From assembly GCA_964019425.1 (NCBI GenBank), contig OZ025863.1, positions 62,001-126,000 of the forward strand: DNA of 64,000 bases, read 5' to 3'. This DNA comes from Flectonema sp. DT1601 (taxonomy: Eukaryota > Euglenozoa > Diplonemea > Diplonemida > Diplonemidae). The notes beneath the pieces are model-generated. The model did no database searches. It had not been told where the DNA came from and worked only from the letters and a program-made list of their open reading frames with translations. The translations under genes and the position numbers were made by a program. Below, in pieces: positions 12,634 through 24,053 of this stretch (positions are counted from its first letter, which is position 1; each line of letters opens with the position of its first letter).

Positions 12634-13020
12634 TGCTTTCAAGCAATTTCTAAATGTGCGATACTCACAACCACTCGATTGTAAGAGAACTTAGTCTTTG
12701 TCAATAGCCGTATATATACATACTGGTTTTTACCCCCGTCCGTAATGGGTTAAAGAAAAAGTAAACTGCATACCCCAGTAAGGCTATTCAACATATCCCT
12801 GTAATCTTTCACTTCTGCCTGTAATTAGCTTTCTATTACTGTATGCACCTGACAAAGAAGAATGAAATGTAAGTAAGATAAATTAACACGCATAATAACA
12901 CTATCGAGGTCACTACAAAAGAAGTATCTACACTGTAAAAGGGTTGCAGATTACTTCTGCGCAGGCGTTGTGCCAGGCCCAATTCAATTCGACGGGACAC
13001 CGGCGGGGGAAGGGAGGGAG

Positions 13021-13040
13021 GACTTGGATAAATAAATCAA
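13021..13040 (+). repeat. 20-mer GACTTGGATAAATAAATCAA, upstream of NTPase copy 3
   Basis: Exact match to the elements at 5884 and 9689. Unit 4 is truncated before this position, so copy 4 has no such element upstream. Confidence 0.7.
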
Positions 13041-13304
13041 GGAAGGGAGGGTGGGCTTAAGAATTATTGAGTAAAGGGCACGAAAAATCTGATAAAAGAG
13101 TGAACACTTTAAATTTTATTTTCAATAATGCATATCTTGTAAACTTGTTATAAATAAAAAGCTCTTTTTATTTTTTCTTTTATTTATTTTTAGTCAACCC
13201 CCTCAGCAGACCTTTCACCCACCCGCTACAGTGGACGCCATTTAGGTGTGGTCTTTAGCTTCTTTCAACATACCCCAGAGGGACTTTTGGTCCGTGAAGA
13301 GGGG

Positions 13305-13430
13305 CCTGACCAACGACCAGTGAGGTACCCGCGGCTTTCGCCTGTGGCTGTTCCAAATTAGCTCAGTGGCGGAATCAAACCGAAGATCGTCAGAGTTGAG
13401 AGCCAACCCACTCACCACTGCTTTTTTTTT
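13305..13430 (-). mobile_element. tRNA-like SINE (unit 4 spacer)
   Basis: Near-identical copy of the SINE in the unit 3 spacer, with the same flanks, so it arrived by unit duplication. Confidence 0.55.
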
Positions 13431-13801
13431 CCTTTTTTCCCCCATTTATTTTTAAACCCCGGAGTAGAATAGTAAGCTCGTTCGCACGCATAGGCTCACT
13501 TAATTCTTGCTCCTTCTTTTTATTTTATTTTATTTTCCTTCACACATTCATTCTTCCCAGTCGTCTTCTTCTTCTCCGTTATCTGAGAAAGATTGTGTTA
13601 GGCTCCCTGTTCCTACTCTCATTGTATTATTTTTTTCTTTTTAAACCTTGGTGTGTGTGGATGCTGGCAAGCAGACACAAAGAAAGATCTAAAGCAGTCC
13701 AGGCTTTTTTCAAAGGTGGGTATGGGAAAATACTGCAGATGGTCCAAGAGAAAAGGATGTGGAAGGGAACGGGAAGAACAAAAGAGGTTAGAAGCGGCAG
13801 A

Positions 13802-15876
13802 TTAGAACATTCTCAAAAGAACTAGCGGGATCCGAGAAGGTAGTTTAGCAGCTGACACCCATGGGCGATGTCTCAGCATCGCCCCAGAAAGGGGGGATTC
13901 CGGTGTTTCCTTCCCAAGGTGCAACCGCAGTGTCCCTAACGGAGCGGTGAACTTGTCCAGGGCATCTTTCGGAAAATGAATACAGTCAGTCTTGTATGTC
14001 TGGGGAATGGAGGGATGGCTAGCGTAGTACACAGCAAACCAGGGGATCTTCTTCTTGTTGAGTACTCTTACCCTAGGGGATGTCTTGAGCTTCCCTTGCC
14101 AATTGGGCCAATCAGCCGACTGTGTAGTATATTTGATCTGGCACACTTCTGCTGTGAGGACTGACTTTCCATTGATCAGGCGAAAGTGGGGTGTGATGTA
14201 CTCGATTCCCTTTTCGTTGGAGAGATCGGAGTAGAGAGTGTGCCCATCTCTGAATGCATTCCAATCACCGTCAGCAAGCTCCGTAAACTTCGAAACATGT
14301 CTGACTAAGTTTGGAGAAGTCTCATTAAATTTGATCAGCAACTTATCGTAAGCCCCAAGCCCTTTGCATTTACGATCGGTAGCTTTTGTTGCAGGACTGA
14401 CAGTTGAGTGGTTGAAGAAAACACCGATCAGTGAATCCATCTCCAGATGATGGTATGCCAACTTCCGGACAATTGCATAGTGCATCAAGATTTCCTCAAC
14501 CCGCTTCCCTTGTCCCGTCATCATCTGATCGTCGCTGTCATAGCAGCCTGCAATGTGGTGCGACATGAGAGAACTCAACTTCTTACTACTCGACCACTCA
14601 GCGAGCATCAGTGGGAAAAATATCTCGCGGAAATACTCACCCCGAACAGGTTGGAGAAGTCCTGCATCACGCATGGTTTGCCTCCATTCTGCAGTGGGTT
14701 CTTGGGCGAACCAAGTGGAAACAATGTCCATCGGAGTGTGACCCTGAATTGTACTTGTTACGTTGCACCATTTAAGAATCGTCGATCGGGCTTTGGCAAT
14801 ATCGCTATCATACACTTCTTGACCCTCCTTTACAAGGTAGTCTCGTGCGTTCACGACACCTTCAAACAAAGCCCGTGGATTCCCACCACATTGGTTAATC
14901 AGGTTTTGAATCCGTCCATCTTTCTTTGCAGCATTTCTGATGTCAGCAGGGAGGAGATCGAACGCTTTAGCCTGTGGCAAGTTATGGAGGCGGATTGTCA
15001 AGACAGGGCGACCTGAACCAATTTGCACTCCCGAAAAGAAAGATTCAGTCAGTGCGGACATGATGAAAACAACAGGACCTCCATATTCATCAGGAAATCT
15101 AATGGAAGCACCCTGCAGCTGCACAAGATTGACCAGCACTCTGCCAGCTGCTTCCTCCAGCATTGCGAATTCATCAACACCAATGACCAGGGTGCCTGGG
15201 ATTGTTTGCCCAAGCTTTTTCCGGAGGAGGAACACAGCAGTTTCCATGCTTCCAATCCTTTGAACATCTTCTTCACACATTCCGTTGTACCTTAAGATGT
15301 GGCGACCGAACGCAGTGCCTGCATTAAAATTTAGCTTCTTGTAATCACCTCTGAACTTGCTAACCCAGTCACCAGATTCATTGAAGGAAGATGTCACAGC
15401 CCTTGCCTTTGGGTCAGCTGTCTGGATCCACCCTGGCTTCCCATCGAATCCGACCATTGCTCGCATGACCGCTGTTTTGCCCGTCCCTTTCACTCCATAC
15501 GAAGTCAGCAACTTTGATTTATCGTCTTGAGTCCAATAGGCATAGTCCTCCTGCACCACCTTCATAGTGTAGTCAAGGATTTTTTCTTTTGCACTTTCGC
15601 GACAAATCAACTCCTGATCATAAGAATCGAATATTAGGTGTTTCCATCTCCCCAAGATCGCATTTCCTTCTTCACTATCAACCTTTGACAAATATTCCAC
15701 TTTGTGACCACCCTGTTTTAGTCTTGGGCTTAGATTATATTGTTTTTGACTGAACAGGAAGAAATGGGTTCCGACAGTTTCGAGTGTGGAAGTCCTTCGA
15801 GAAGTTTGCACTGAAATGTGTCAAAGAAAAGTAAATGAGCCGATCGCTCACCAGACAGCCACGAATTCGTAGCCAT
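13802..15876 (-). CDS. Predicted P-loop NTPase with possible nuclease-like C-terminus, copy 4
   Basis: Exon 1 15876..15852 and exon 2 15810..13802, with an intact frame of about 677 residues. It agrees with copies 2-3 in the N-terminal patches but carries the copy 1 version KGLGAYDKLL in the C-terminal half, a sign of exchange between first and last copies. Private changes include AQEPTAEW, REIFFP and RIPLVL. Its upstream DNA diverges from the other copies about 30 bp before the start codon and soon becomes a duplicate of the cyclase gene's 5' end, so it probably has different control sequences from copies 1-3. Confidence 0.8.
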
Positions 15877-16041
15877 TGCTTTCAAGCAATTTCTAAATGT
15901 GCGATAGTCACAAGCCACTTAACTGTAAGAGAAACAACCAATCCTAGGGCTGTACTGTGACCAATACAAAAAAAAGGTCAAACCCGTTCAGACATGTTTA
16001 CCTCGTAATGCGTTTAAAGAAAATGTAAAAGTCATACCTCA

Positions 16042-16243
16042 GAATTCATAGAAAGCCGATTCACTGACATATTGATACTTGTTGAAAAACAGTAGACTGA
16101 CCTGATAAAAGTGAGAGGATAAAAGGGTTATTTTAGATTTTGATAACTCGTACGCGGTATGGAATTCATGTTTACTGAAGGGAGGACAATGAATGCGATT
16201 GTTTGATATCCTTATGTTAGTATAAAATGATAGATAGTTGTGA
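16042..16243 (-). pseudogene. Duplicated 5' end of the cyclase-like gene
   Basis: About 200 bp is roughly 90% identical by eye to 21075-21260, the start of the cyclase-like gene 5 kb away, including the ATG context (ATGTCAGTGAATC on the minus strand) and the upstream leader. The coding match stops after a few codons (SESAFYEF), so this is only the gene's 5' edge, left by a duplication that ends beside tandem unit 4. Confidence 0.75.
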
Positions 16244-16262
16244 GGTGGAGAAACCATGTTCT

Positions 16263-16782
16263 CAAGTCTGAGATCACCTCACTGAGTTGTATTAGGCCGC
16301 AATTGTTTTCAACTGGGAGAGAGGGGTCATCCTTCAATTTTTTTTTTTTTTTTTTTTTGGGGGGGGAATGTAATACCAAGATGAGGTAGAATCCACCAGA
16401 ACCTCAAAAATTGGTATTCCGATTGATTGCCGCCACGGCTTGGCACTCTAGATGCTTTTGGATCCCGCCTATTAAGGACGCAGTCGGTCATGAAAGTAGT
16501 AGGGAAGGGACATGTATGGACCACTTTGCATATTCACTTAGATTAAAAGTCCTACAGCCAACAGCTTGTAGATTTACATACCAGAAACCTGCCAATGCGA
16601 ATATGCAGACCCGGCATTCTGCAGGCATATCAAGGAGGGGTATCTTACACTGCAACCTTGAAGCACTACTCTAACTTGCTACACCCAGATGCAACATTTC
16701 ATTTAAACACGTAGAATGCACTAATTTTCACAGCCTTCACAGTTCACATTCACACACAACCTTCACCATGAGCAACACACTA
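16263..16782. other. No gene recognised
   Basis: Contains a T20+ run next to a G8 run at 16339-16367. Short ORFs on both strands have no recognisable motif. I see no gene that I can support here. Confidence 0.5.
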
Positions 16783-16836
16783 TACCTACCTGTTCCCTCC
16801 TACCTACCTGTTCCCTCCTACCTACCTGTTCCCTCT
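16783..16836 (+). repeat. Three copies of an 18-bp repeat
   Basis: TACCTACCTGTTCCCTCC occurs three times in direct succession; the last copy ends in T instead of C. Confidence 0.9.
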
Positions 16837-16859
16837 CGAACTCCTGCACACACCTGAAC

Positions 16860-17012
16860 ATGACAGACCGATGGCTACGGGGGATTGACCCCAATGCCTT
16901 TGAGAACCATGTAGTAGAGTCATCCAAGGCCTTCAAGGAGAAGCTCTCCAAGGACTCTGAGACGGAACACATCATTGAGACAAGTAGACTTCGTCCTCAG
17001 ACATGTCTTTAG
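16860..17012 (+). CDS. Short hypothetical ORF, 50 residues
   Basis: Starts ATG after a pyrimidine-rich stretch and reads MTDRWLRGIDPNAFENHVV..., with a polar, helix-prone middle (AFKEKLSKDSETEHIIE). Composition looks protein-like, but I recognise no family. It may be one exon of a longer plus-strand gene with the ORF at 17131, but no splice pair joins them convincingly. It would be the only plus-strand host gene between the NTPase array and 48 kb. Confidence 0.25.
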   Translation: MTDRWLRGIDPNAFENHVVESSKAFKEKLSKDSETEHIIETSRLRPQTCL

Positions 17013-17130
17013 CTCACTCAATACTCGCTTACTTAACCTAAATAGACTCACATTCACTTTTTTTCTCAACCCTGAAGGATCCATTTGAGTCTTTGGCCTA
17101 CACTAATATTTTCCATCATCACAGTCTACA

Positions 17131-17256
17131 ATGAGTGACACTTCTTCAACAAACGATATCTATAACATCACTATCCAAGAGATCAATAGAGGTTTGCAAG
17201 CACTCTCTGAGCTAAAGCTTGCCTCCGAAGCCTTCATCAACACCTTCGATATTTAG
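17131..17256 (+). CDS. Short hypothetical ORF, 41 residues
   Basis: ATG follows a good 3' splice-like signal (CATCATCACAG, six bases before). The product starts MSDTSSTNDIYN and is predicted helical (EINRGLQALSELKLASEAF). No family recognised. Confidence 0.2.
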   Translation: MSDTSSTNDIYNITIQEINRGLQALSELKLASEAFINTFDI

Positions 17257-17499
17257 AATAACATGGATGCTTACTGTTTTTGTTGAACCAACAACGGTAT
17301 CAAGAATTGGAGGACACATACAAAACTACTTAAAAGATTCTAACTTAACTGACGACTCTACTTATTTAAGGTATTTCTATGCTTCCATGTGTTAGGGTCT
17401 GCTTGCCATCAGGACATGTGTACTTCTCGTCATCATATCTACTTAATGCAACACGTTGGAACTCTTTTGTCATCAGTCTTGTACTCTTACTGGTTATGG

Positions 17500-17930
17500 T
17501 GTTGTAGGTTACAGACTTACTCTCTCACTAGTCTCAAGAGTGTTTGAGAAGTCATCTAATTTCAACTTTGCAGACTTGGATCTTGGAACTCTCTTAGCTT
17601 TTACATGTGTTTGGACTTCATCTGTGATGGTGTGCATATGTCTTAGCTCTTGAGAAGACACCCTCGCTGATCTGTTTACCATCTGTCTCATCTTTGAAGT
17701 ACACCGCAACCCTTCTCGTGTTTGTTTGAGTACAGGAAGTAGATTGTTGTCTCTTCAAATGTTTTGAGGTTCATGTTTTCATCACTGCCGAGATATTCAA
17801 TCAACCACTTCCCAACCAGCTTTGTGTGGTTTTCATTTGCCCAAACCAAACTTGGATTTAAGCATTCAACACCATTAGAGAGTTTGTGGAGAGCACCGCT
17901 AGTTCTTAATCTGTAATATCATCCAATTGA
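17500..17930 (-). mobile_element. Possible fossil of a Ty3/Gypsy-type LTR element (pol scrap)
   Basis: A short minus-strand stretch resembles the region just before the reverse transcriptase of Ty3/Gypsy elements (a His-Thr-Ile ... Lys-Arg-Val-Pro arrangement followed by a Lys/Leu/Asp-rich helix). The upstream part also looks formerly coding. No long terminal repeats were found. It is broken and looks old; the assignment is tentative. Confidence 0.25.
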
Positions 17931-18993
17931 ACATCAGAGTCAGCTCAACGTCAACCAACTGACATCAGAAGAACAGCAACACCCTGTTGTGTTAGATCGC
18001 AGTATTCATTTGCGATTCACGAATATATCTTAGAGATGGGATGATGTAAATAAATTATCGGGGATCTCATCCCAACCGTCGATGCGATGCTTCAGTTTCC
18101 TTGTGGAGGGTTAGTGATCTCTGACTATAAACAGCTAACCAGTTTGTCCTTTTTAAATAGTTGAAGAGCAAGTTGAATTCTTTTCCTTTTCTAAATCTGT
18201 GCCAAACCGAGTGATAAGAGTAAATCTCCTGTGTGCTCATTGTTAAGACAAGTATCGACATGTTATCCCTGATTGTCTTTGGGATCCCCGAATATGATTG
18301 GGTGATGTATTGAAGTGCCTGCCTATAATGAATTTGATCTGCGACTTCTCAAGCATAATGTCGTCGAGTGAGTCGTTGAGCGTCCCAACTGGGTACATAT
18401 ATCAATCCTGTGAATGATAACTTTCCGCGTTGTGTTTAACTTCCACACAACGAACGTTCTACATCAAACCAGATGCTGAGCTGTTCATCAAAGAGGAACA
18501 ACACTATTATTGATGTCAACCTTAACACTCGAAGGGGATCAATTCCAGAACAGAGATCGTGATGCCGACCCAAGCCAAGACGAAACTGCTCAAGTGAATC
18601 GCTGATAAAAAAAAAGAGGATGTAGCTGACCTTGAAAACCAACCTCAGGAAACTTTCACTCAGTTTTGGTGCCGGCACCCGTCCAGCACCAATAACATAT
18701 ATTAATGTTGCTGCTGTTAAAAAGCTATGCTATTATATGTTCCAATACAATACTTATATATGGCGTCGTGCATGTGTTTGCTTAACGACTACCCCGAATA
18801 TAAATAAACTACCAAACACAATTTTTTTTGTTCTTGCTCCGTAAAACTGAAAAGAATCAAGAAGTCAAGAAAACTTTAAAAAAAAAAAAAAAAACACATC
18901 ATAAGCAGACAACAATATGTAAATATTATTGTTTCGCGCCTAATAAGGAATCATACTCAAAAACAGTATTTTAAGGTTCCCAAAAGTTGGGGA
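17931..18993. other. No gene recognised
   Basis: Mixed-composition DNA with several unrelated short ORFs and an A-run near 18880. No domain, repeat family or RNA gene could be supported. Confidence 0.5.
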
Positions 18994-19157
18994 GACTTGG
19001 ATAAATAAATCAAGGGGGGGGTTAACACACAACAAATTAGACATGAATCATTATAACTGGATTCTCTTCCACAGAAAATTGTTTCAAGTAAACTACCAGA
19101 GAAAGAAATGCTGTCGAGTCAAATTGACCCCGAGGGGGACTTGGATAAATAAATCAA
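18994..19157 (+). repeat. Two more copies of GACTTGGATAAATAAATCAA, 144 bp apart
   Basis: The 20-mer seen upstream of NTPase copies 1-3 occurs exactly at 18994-19013 and 19138-19157, each time beside a G-run. A shortened version (GACTTGGAT) follows at 19197. These copies lie downstream of the cyclase-like gene, outside the tandem units. Confidence 0.75.
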
Positions 19158-19367
19158 CTACCCCTACTACCCCCTCCCCGCAAGGTTAATTTGCGGGGAC
19201 TTGGATGGTTGCAGGGAGGAGTAGCAAAATTGTCTCTACCACTATTGTTGAAAGAAACCTAAAAAGGCTAACGGATACTTTCTTTTTTGAGGTCTTTAGA
19301 AAGGGAAGGAAGAGCAAAGAGGAACAGATACCAATGCAGCTGCACAAAGAACTAGTTCAAAAGTGCA

Positions 19368-21101
19368 TTACACTTTGCTGAGATGGATTGGTGTTGGTAG
19401 TCCACTGCGAATCGCATTTTGCAAGTCAGTATACACTGCGGGTACGTCGGAAAGCTCTTCGGGTATCGGTTGACCATTCAGCAACGCAATAGCAACCGTG
19501 TTGTATGTGTCCCACTTTCCTGCTCCAAGATGTTGGATTTGATACATCCACTCGTCGTCGGCTACATCGAACGTCGGAATTATTTCGAATACAAGTCTCA
19601 GCTTCTGATCATAAATAATTGATTTGAAAATTACTTTGCTTTGATTAGTTTCTTTAACTTCTTTGTGAAAATTTTCATTCGCGGCAAGTGAAATACCCAA
19701 CGACGATCCAACACGTTCAACAGCAATGACCCACTTAGACAAATCTCCTATCACACTATATCTGAGAGATGTTTCTGTTCCTAAGTCACCACATGCTACA
19801 GCACCAGTAGCCACACCGATATTAATTTGTAGTTTGCGAGATGACAGTTCCTGGAAGGGAGACAGGAGTATTTCAGCAGATTTCAAGACCTCCACAGCTG
19901 CATTCAAACAAGATTGAACATGAGCGGTACTCGGCCGCAGTGCTCCGAAGTTTGCTGAAAGTCGATCGCCCAAAAACAGATCAGGCGTACCTCTGGTTCT
20001 CGATACGATATCAAAACAGGTTCGTACAAGAGAAGAAACAAGTGATTCGAATGACTGAAGAGAGGATTCAAGTATCGTTATGGAGTTTCTAACGTTTACA
20101 ACAAAAAGAGAAGCTTTTAAATTTCGAAAACATTTTTTCGGAAGTATACTTGGGGCACTCGACACACCCATCTCGCTCGACGCTGCTGATATCGTAATCG
20201 ACTTATCACGCGAGGAATCACTAGAATTGTCTGCTTCATCCTCAGAACTATCGAATGGTAAACAAGACCGAGGAAGGTACGGTTTGTATATCTTCAGATT
20301 TCTCAACAACGACTCGAAAGCTTCTCGTAGGTCACTCGGAATAGTTGATTCGTCCAGTAGTTCCTTCGCACGGTCAAGATCGTAACTCGCAAGTGAATTT
20401 GCGATTTTATTGGCAGTTCTGATCGATGCGAGTACCTGATTGCGCTCTTTTAAAAGACCCTGTGCGAATCCTCGAGTACAATAGAAGTCACATACGAACA
20501 CGAATATTTGGATTAGAAATGTCATCAGAACAACGTCTGCGGATCGGGCGCACGGAAGTTTGTCGCACTCAACTTTTTCCCGGCGATTTGATTGAACCAT
20601 ACTGCCAATCTCAAGATCCAATATACCAAACCGGAACATGCTTTCAAATGCCATTATTAACAAGTACAAACTGCTTACGGCCACAATCGTTGCGGTTGTG
20701 CGAGGCTTCGCCTCGCACACAAGCAGAACATCGATAGAAACGACCAAAACAGGCCAGAATCTCTCTTGACCAACAAATGCCGCGCTGGTAAAATCAGAAA
20801 TCAGAATTACCACCATACCAGTAGCTCCAATTACTTCTAAGAAAGACTCGGTAATGTCTACTTTACAACCGACTACTAAAATCAAACTCACTGCACACAA
20901 TGTGCTTATCAACGCCCCAGATGTTATGTACAAAGCGTTACTTGTTTGAGTTATCATCACGGCGATACCTACAAGGAAAACAACGACTGCCAACGGTATG
21001 AGAATCGATTTCCTTTTTACTTGTTGTGGATTGTCTGTTTCTTTGATTGCTCGATTTAATAAACACGAGCAAAACTTCATAGAGAGTTGATTCACTGACA
21101 T
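19368..21101 (-). CDS. Class III nucleotidyl cyclase-like membrane protein, probably catalytically altered
   Basis: The N-terminal half has six hydrophobic segments (ILIPLAVVVFLVGIAV, LYITSGALISTLCAVS, GMVVILISDFTSA, FWPVLVVSIDVLLV, TIVAVSSLYLLIMAF, VVLMTFLIQIFVFV), then a Ser-rich linker and a cyclase homology domain in the last ~250 residues. LFLGDRLSANFG matches the second metal-binding Asp motif and INIGVATGAVACGDLG the following strand. The first metal Asp position (family LFADIxGFT) reads LFVVNVRNS, and the usual VNxAxR motif reads LSKWVIAVER, so activity is doubtful. I chose ATG 21101 because the duplicated fragment at 16 kb keeps this ATG; the frame is open to 21200, with a 3' splice-like TTTTATCAG between. 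Confidence 0.75.
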   Translation of the reverse strand: MSVNQLSMKFCSCLLNRAIKETDNPQQVKRKSILIPLAVVVFLVGIAVMITQTSNALYITSGALISTLCAVSLILVVGCKVDITESFLEVIGATGMVVILISDFTSAAFVGQERFWPVLVVSIDVLLVCEAKPRTTATIVAVSSLYLLIMAFESMFRFGILDLEIGSMVQSNRREKVECDKLPCARSADVVLMTFLIQIFVFVCDFYCTRGFAQGLLKERNQVLASIRTANKIANSLASYDLDRAKELLDESTIPSDLREAFESLLRNLKIYKPYLPRSCLPFDSSEDEADNSSDSSRDKSITISAASSEMGVSSAPSILPKKCFRNLKASLFVVNVRNSITILESSLQSFESLVSSLVRTCFDIVSRTRGTPDLFLGDRLSANFGALRPSTAHVQSCLNAAVEVLKSAEILLSPFQELSSRKLQINIGVATGAVACGDLGTETSLRYSVIGDLSKWVIAVERVGSSLGISLAANENFHKEVKETNQSKVIFKSIIYDQKLRLVFEIIPTFDVADDEWMYQIQHLGAGKWDTYNTVAIALLNGQPIPEELSDVPAVYTDLQNAIRSGLPTPIHLSKV

Positions 21102-21446
21102 ATTGATGCTTGTTGAAAACAGTAGACTGACCTGATAAAAGTGAGGATAAAAGGGTTTTAATTTTAGATTTTGATAACTCGTATGCGGTATGGAATTCAT
21201 GTTTACTGAAGGGAGGATAATGAATGCGAGTGTTTGATATCCTTATGTTAGTATAACATAACACAACTGATCACTTTATCGAACGGAAAGGACGACTAAT
21301 GAACTTTTGAAGCACTTTACAATTAGAAAATAAAATGTGACCCGGAAAGCAAAGACATGCCTGTACGGCATGCAGAAAAAGAAAAAAAATAAATCCCTAG
21401 GAAGAAAAAATAAATAAAATAAAATAAAAACAGAGAGACAAGTTGC

Positions 21447-22995
<1,549 letters not shown>

Positions 22996-23040
22996 TTAAA
23001 AAGTAAAACGGGTGGCTGTGTAAAATAATATGGGTAACTA

Positions 23041-23371
23041 CCTCAGCTGTATTAAAATATAAACATTCGTTTTCCGATACATCTTAACCCATTATTGTAA
23101 TGTATGAGGGTGGTATAAATATGTGACACGGCTACCTTAACGAATAGTAAATTCTCATCTTTTTGTACGTCTTCAGTTTTCTTTTATATATTTTTTTTCT
23201 TTTTTTTTTTTCTTTTCTTTTTGCCAGCGGGCCAACAACCCTGTGTAAATAAGTTCCTACCTAAAAACTCTGGTAGATAATTTCCATTATTTTTTTTTTT
23301 TTTTTTTTTTTTCTGCTTCTCCTCAATTTTTTTTTTTTACAAAAGAGAAACCTTTTATGACAACAATTCAA
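23041..23371. other. Intergenic, T-rich
   Basis: Upstream of alpha-tubulin and downstream of small protein A. Holds several T runs of 8-22 bases. No gene seen. Confidence 0.6.
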
Positions 23372-23584
23372 TCAGTGGTGTGATGAATGAGCACCCTTGA
23401 CATGCACGCCATGACCTGTCCCAGAGACTGGTTTGTTTGGTGATGAGAATGTCGGGACTGGAATTGGACTGGCGTTTATTCCACAGTAGCCGATGAATGA
23501 CGATGTACCACCGAATTCGTCCATTGCTAACATCTCAGTGCTGAAGTCTGGGTGAAGACGTGATGATCCAGCGATGCCTTTCAT
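23372..23584 (-). CDS. Small unrecognised protein A, 70 residues
   Basis: One exon beginning MKGIAGSSRLHPDFS and ending in a His/Ser tail. It is clearly related to the next gene upstream: both share IAG(S/T)S, EMLA..EFG.TSSF.GY, VPT..F.SP..PV.GTG and a VHV...H tail, about half of all positions. No membrane segment or signal peptide; rich in Gly, Ser and Pro. Family unknown to me. Short Gly/Pro/Ser-rich proteins are common among axonemal inner-junction and microtubule-inner proteins, but the link to cilia here is only a guess based on neighbours. Confidence 0.7.
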   Translation of the reverse strand: MKGIAGSSRLHPDFSTEMLAMDEFGGTSSFIGYCGINASPIPVPTFSSPNKPVSGTGHGVHVKGAHSSHH

Positions 23585-23937
23585 TTTAATTGTTGTTGTT
23601 GTTGTTGTGTTAGAAAGTCTTATTAGTGTGGTTGTTCTGTGAAGAATTATAAAAATAATAATGTGGGGTAAACAGAGTTAAGCTCATTCTCCTCAGTGCG
23701 ACAAACTTCACATTTACAACCTGAAAAAAAAATAAAAAATCATTCAACAAAAACAATAGTTATTTACCTTAGATCAAAACTCAACCACCGTAAGTGTAAA
23801 TGAACAAGGCTATTTGTTTCTTTCTTTTTTTTTTTTTTTTTTGTATGTGTGTTGATTTTGGTGTTGTTTTTTTTTTTTTGTCATTTTTTTTTTTTTTGTT
23901 GTTTCGTTATTTCTCCGCTTAAGTGATTTTTAGTAGG

Positions 23938-23968
<31 letters not shown>

Positions 23969-24053
23969 TCTACTGAAAAACACCTTCGCATATAATTGGA
24001 TAAGAAACGTAGAAACATTCTTAAAAATTACCGAAGAACTGCTCTGATACATA
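23585..24053. other. Intergenic, homopolymer-rich
   Basis: Contains a (GTT)n stretch at 23590-23607, T runs near 23828 and 23868, and an A28 run at 23939-23966. No gene seen. Confidence 0.6.

Larger units (their letters stand above)
2231..15905 (-). repeat. Four-unit tandem segmental duplication carrying NTPase genes
   Basis: Units start at 2231, 6014, 9820 and 13152, each with the same A/T-rich leader followed by a conserved block around 'ccctcagcagacctttca'. The spacing is 3783, 3806 and 3332 bp. The fourth unit stops matching at about 15905, just upstream of its gene's first exon, so it is cut short. Each unit holds one minus-strand gene in the same place. Units 1-2 share a LINE endonuclease scrap in the spacer; units 3-4 lack it and instead share a tRNA-like SINE. 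Near-identity of the coding parts points to recent duplication or ongoing homogenisation. Confidence 0.95.

Noticed and set aside
21102-21200. The extra 33 codons upstream of the cyclase-like start
   Set aside because: They follow an upstream open frame with a 3' splice-like signal and no domain value; the duplicated fragment at 16 kb supports the ATG at 21101. The choice remains open.
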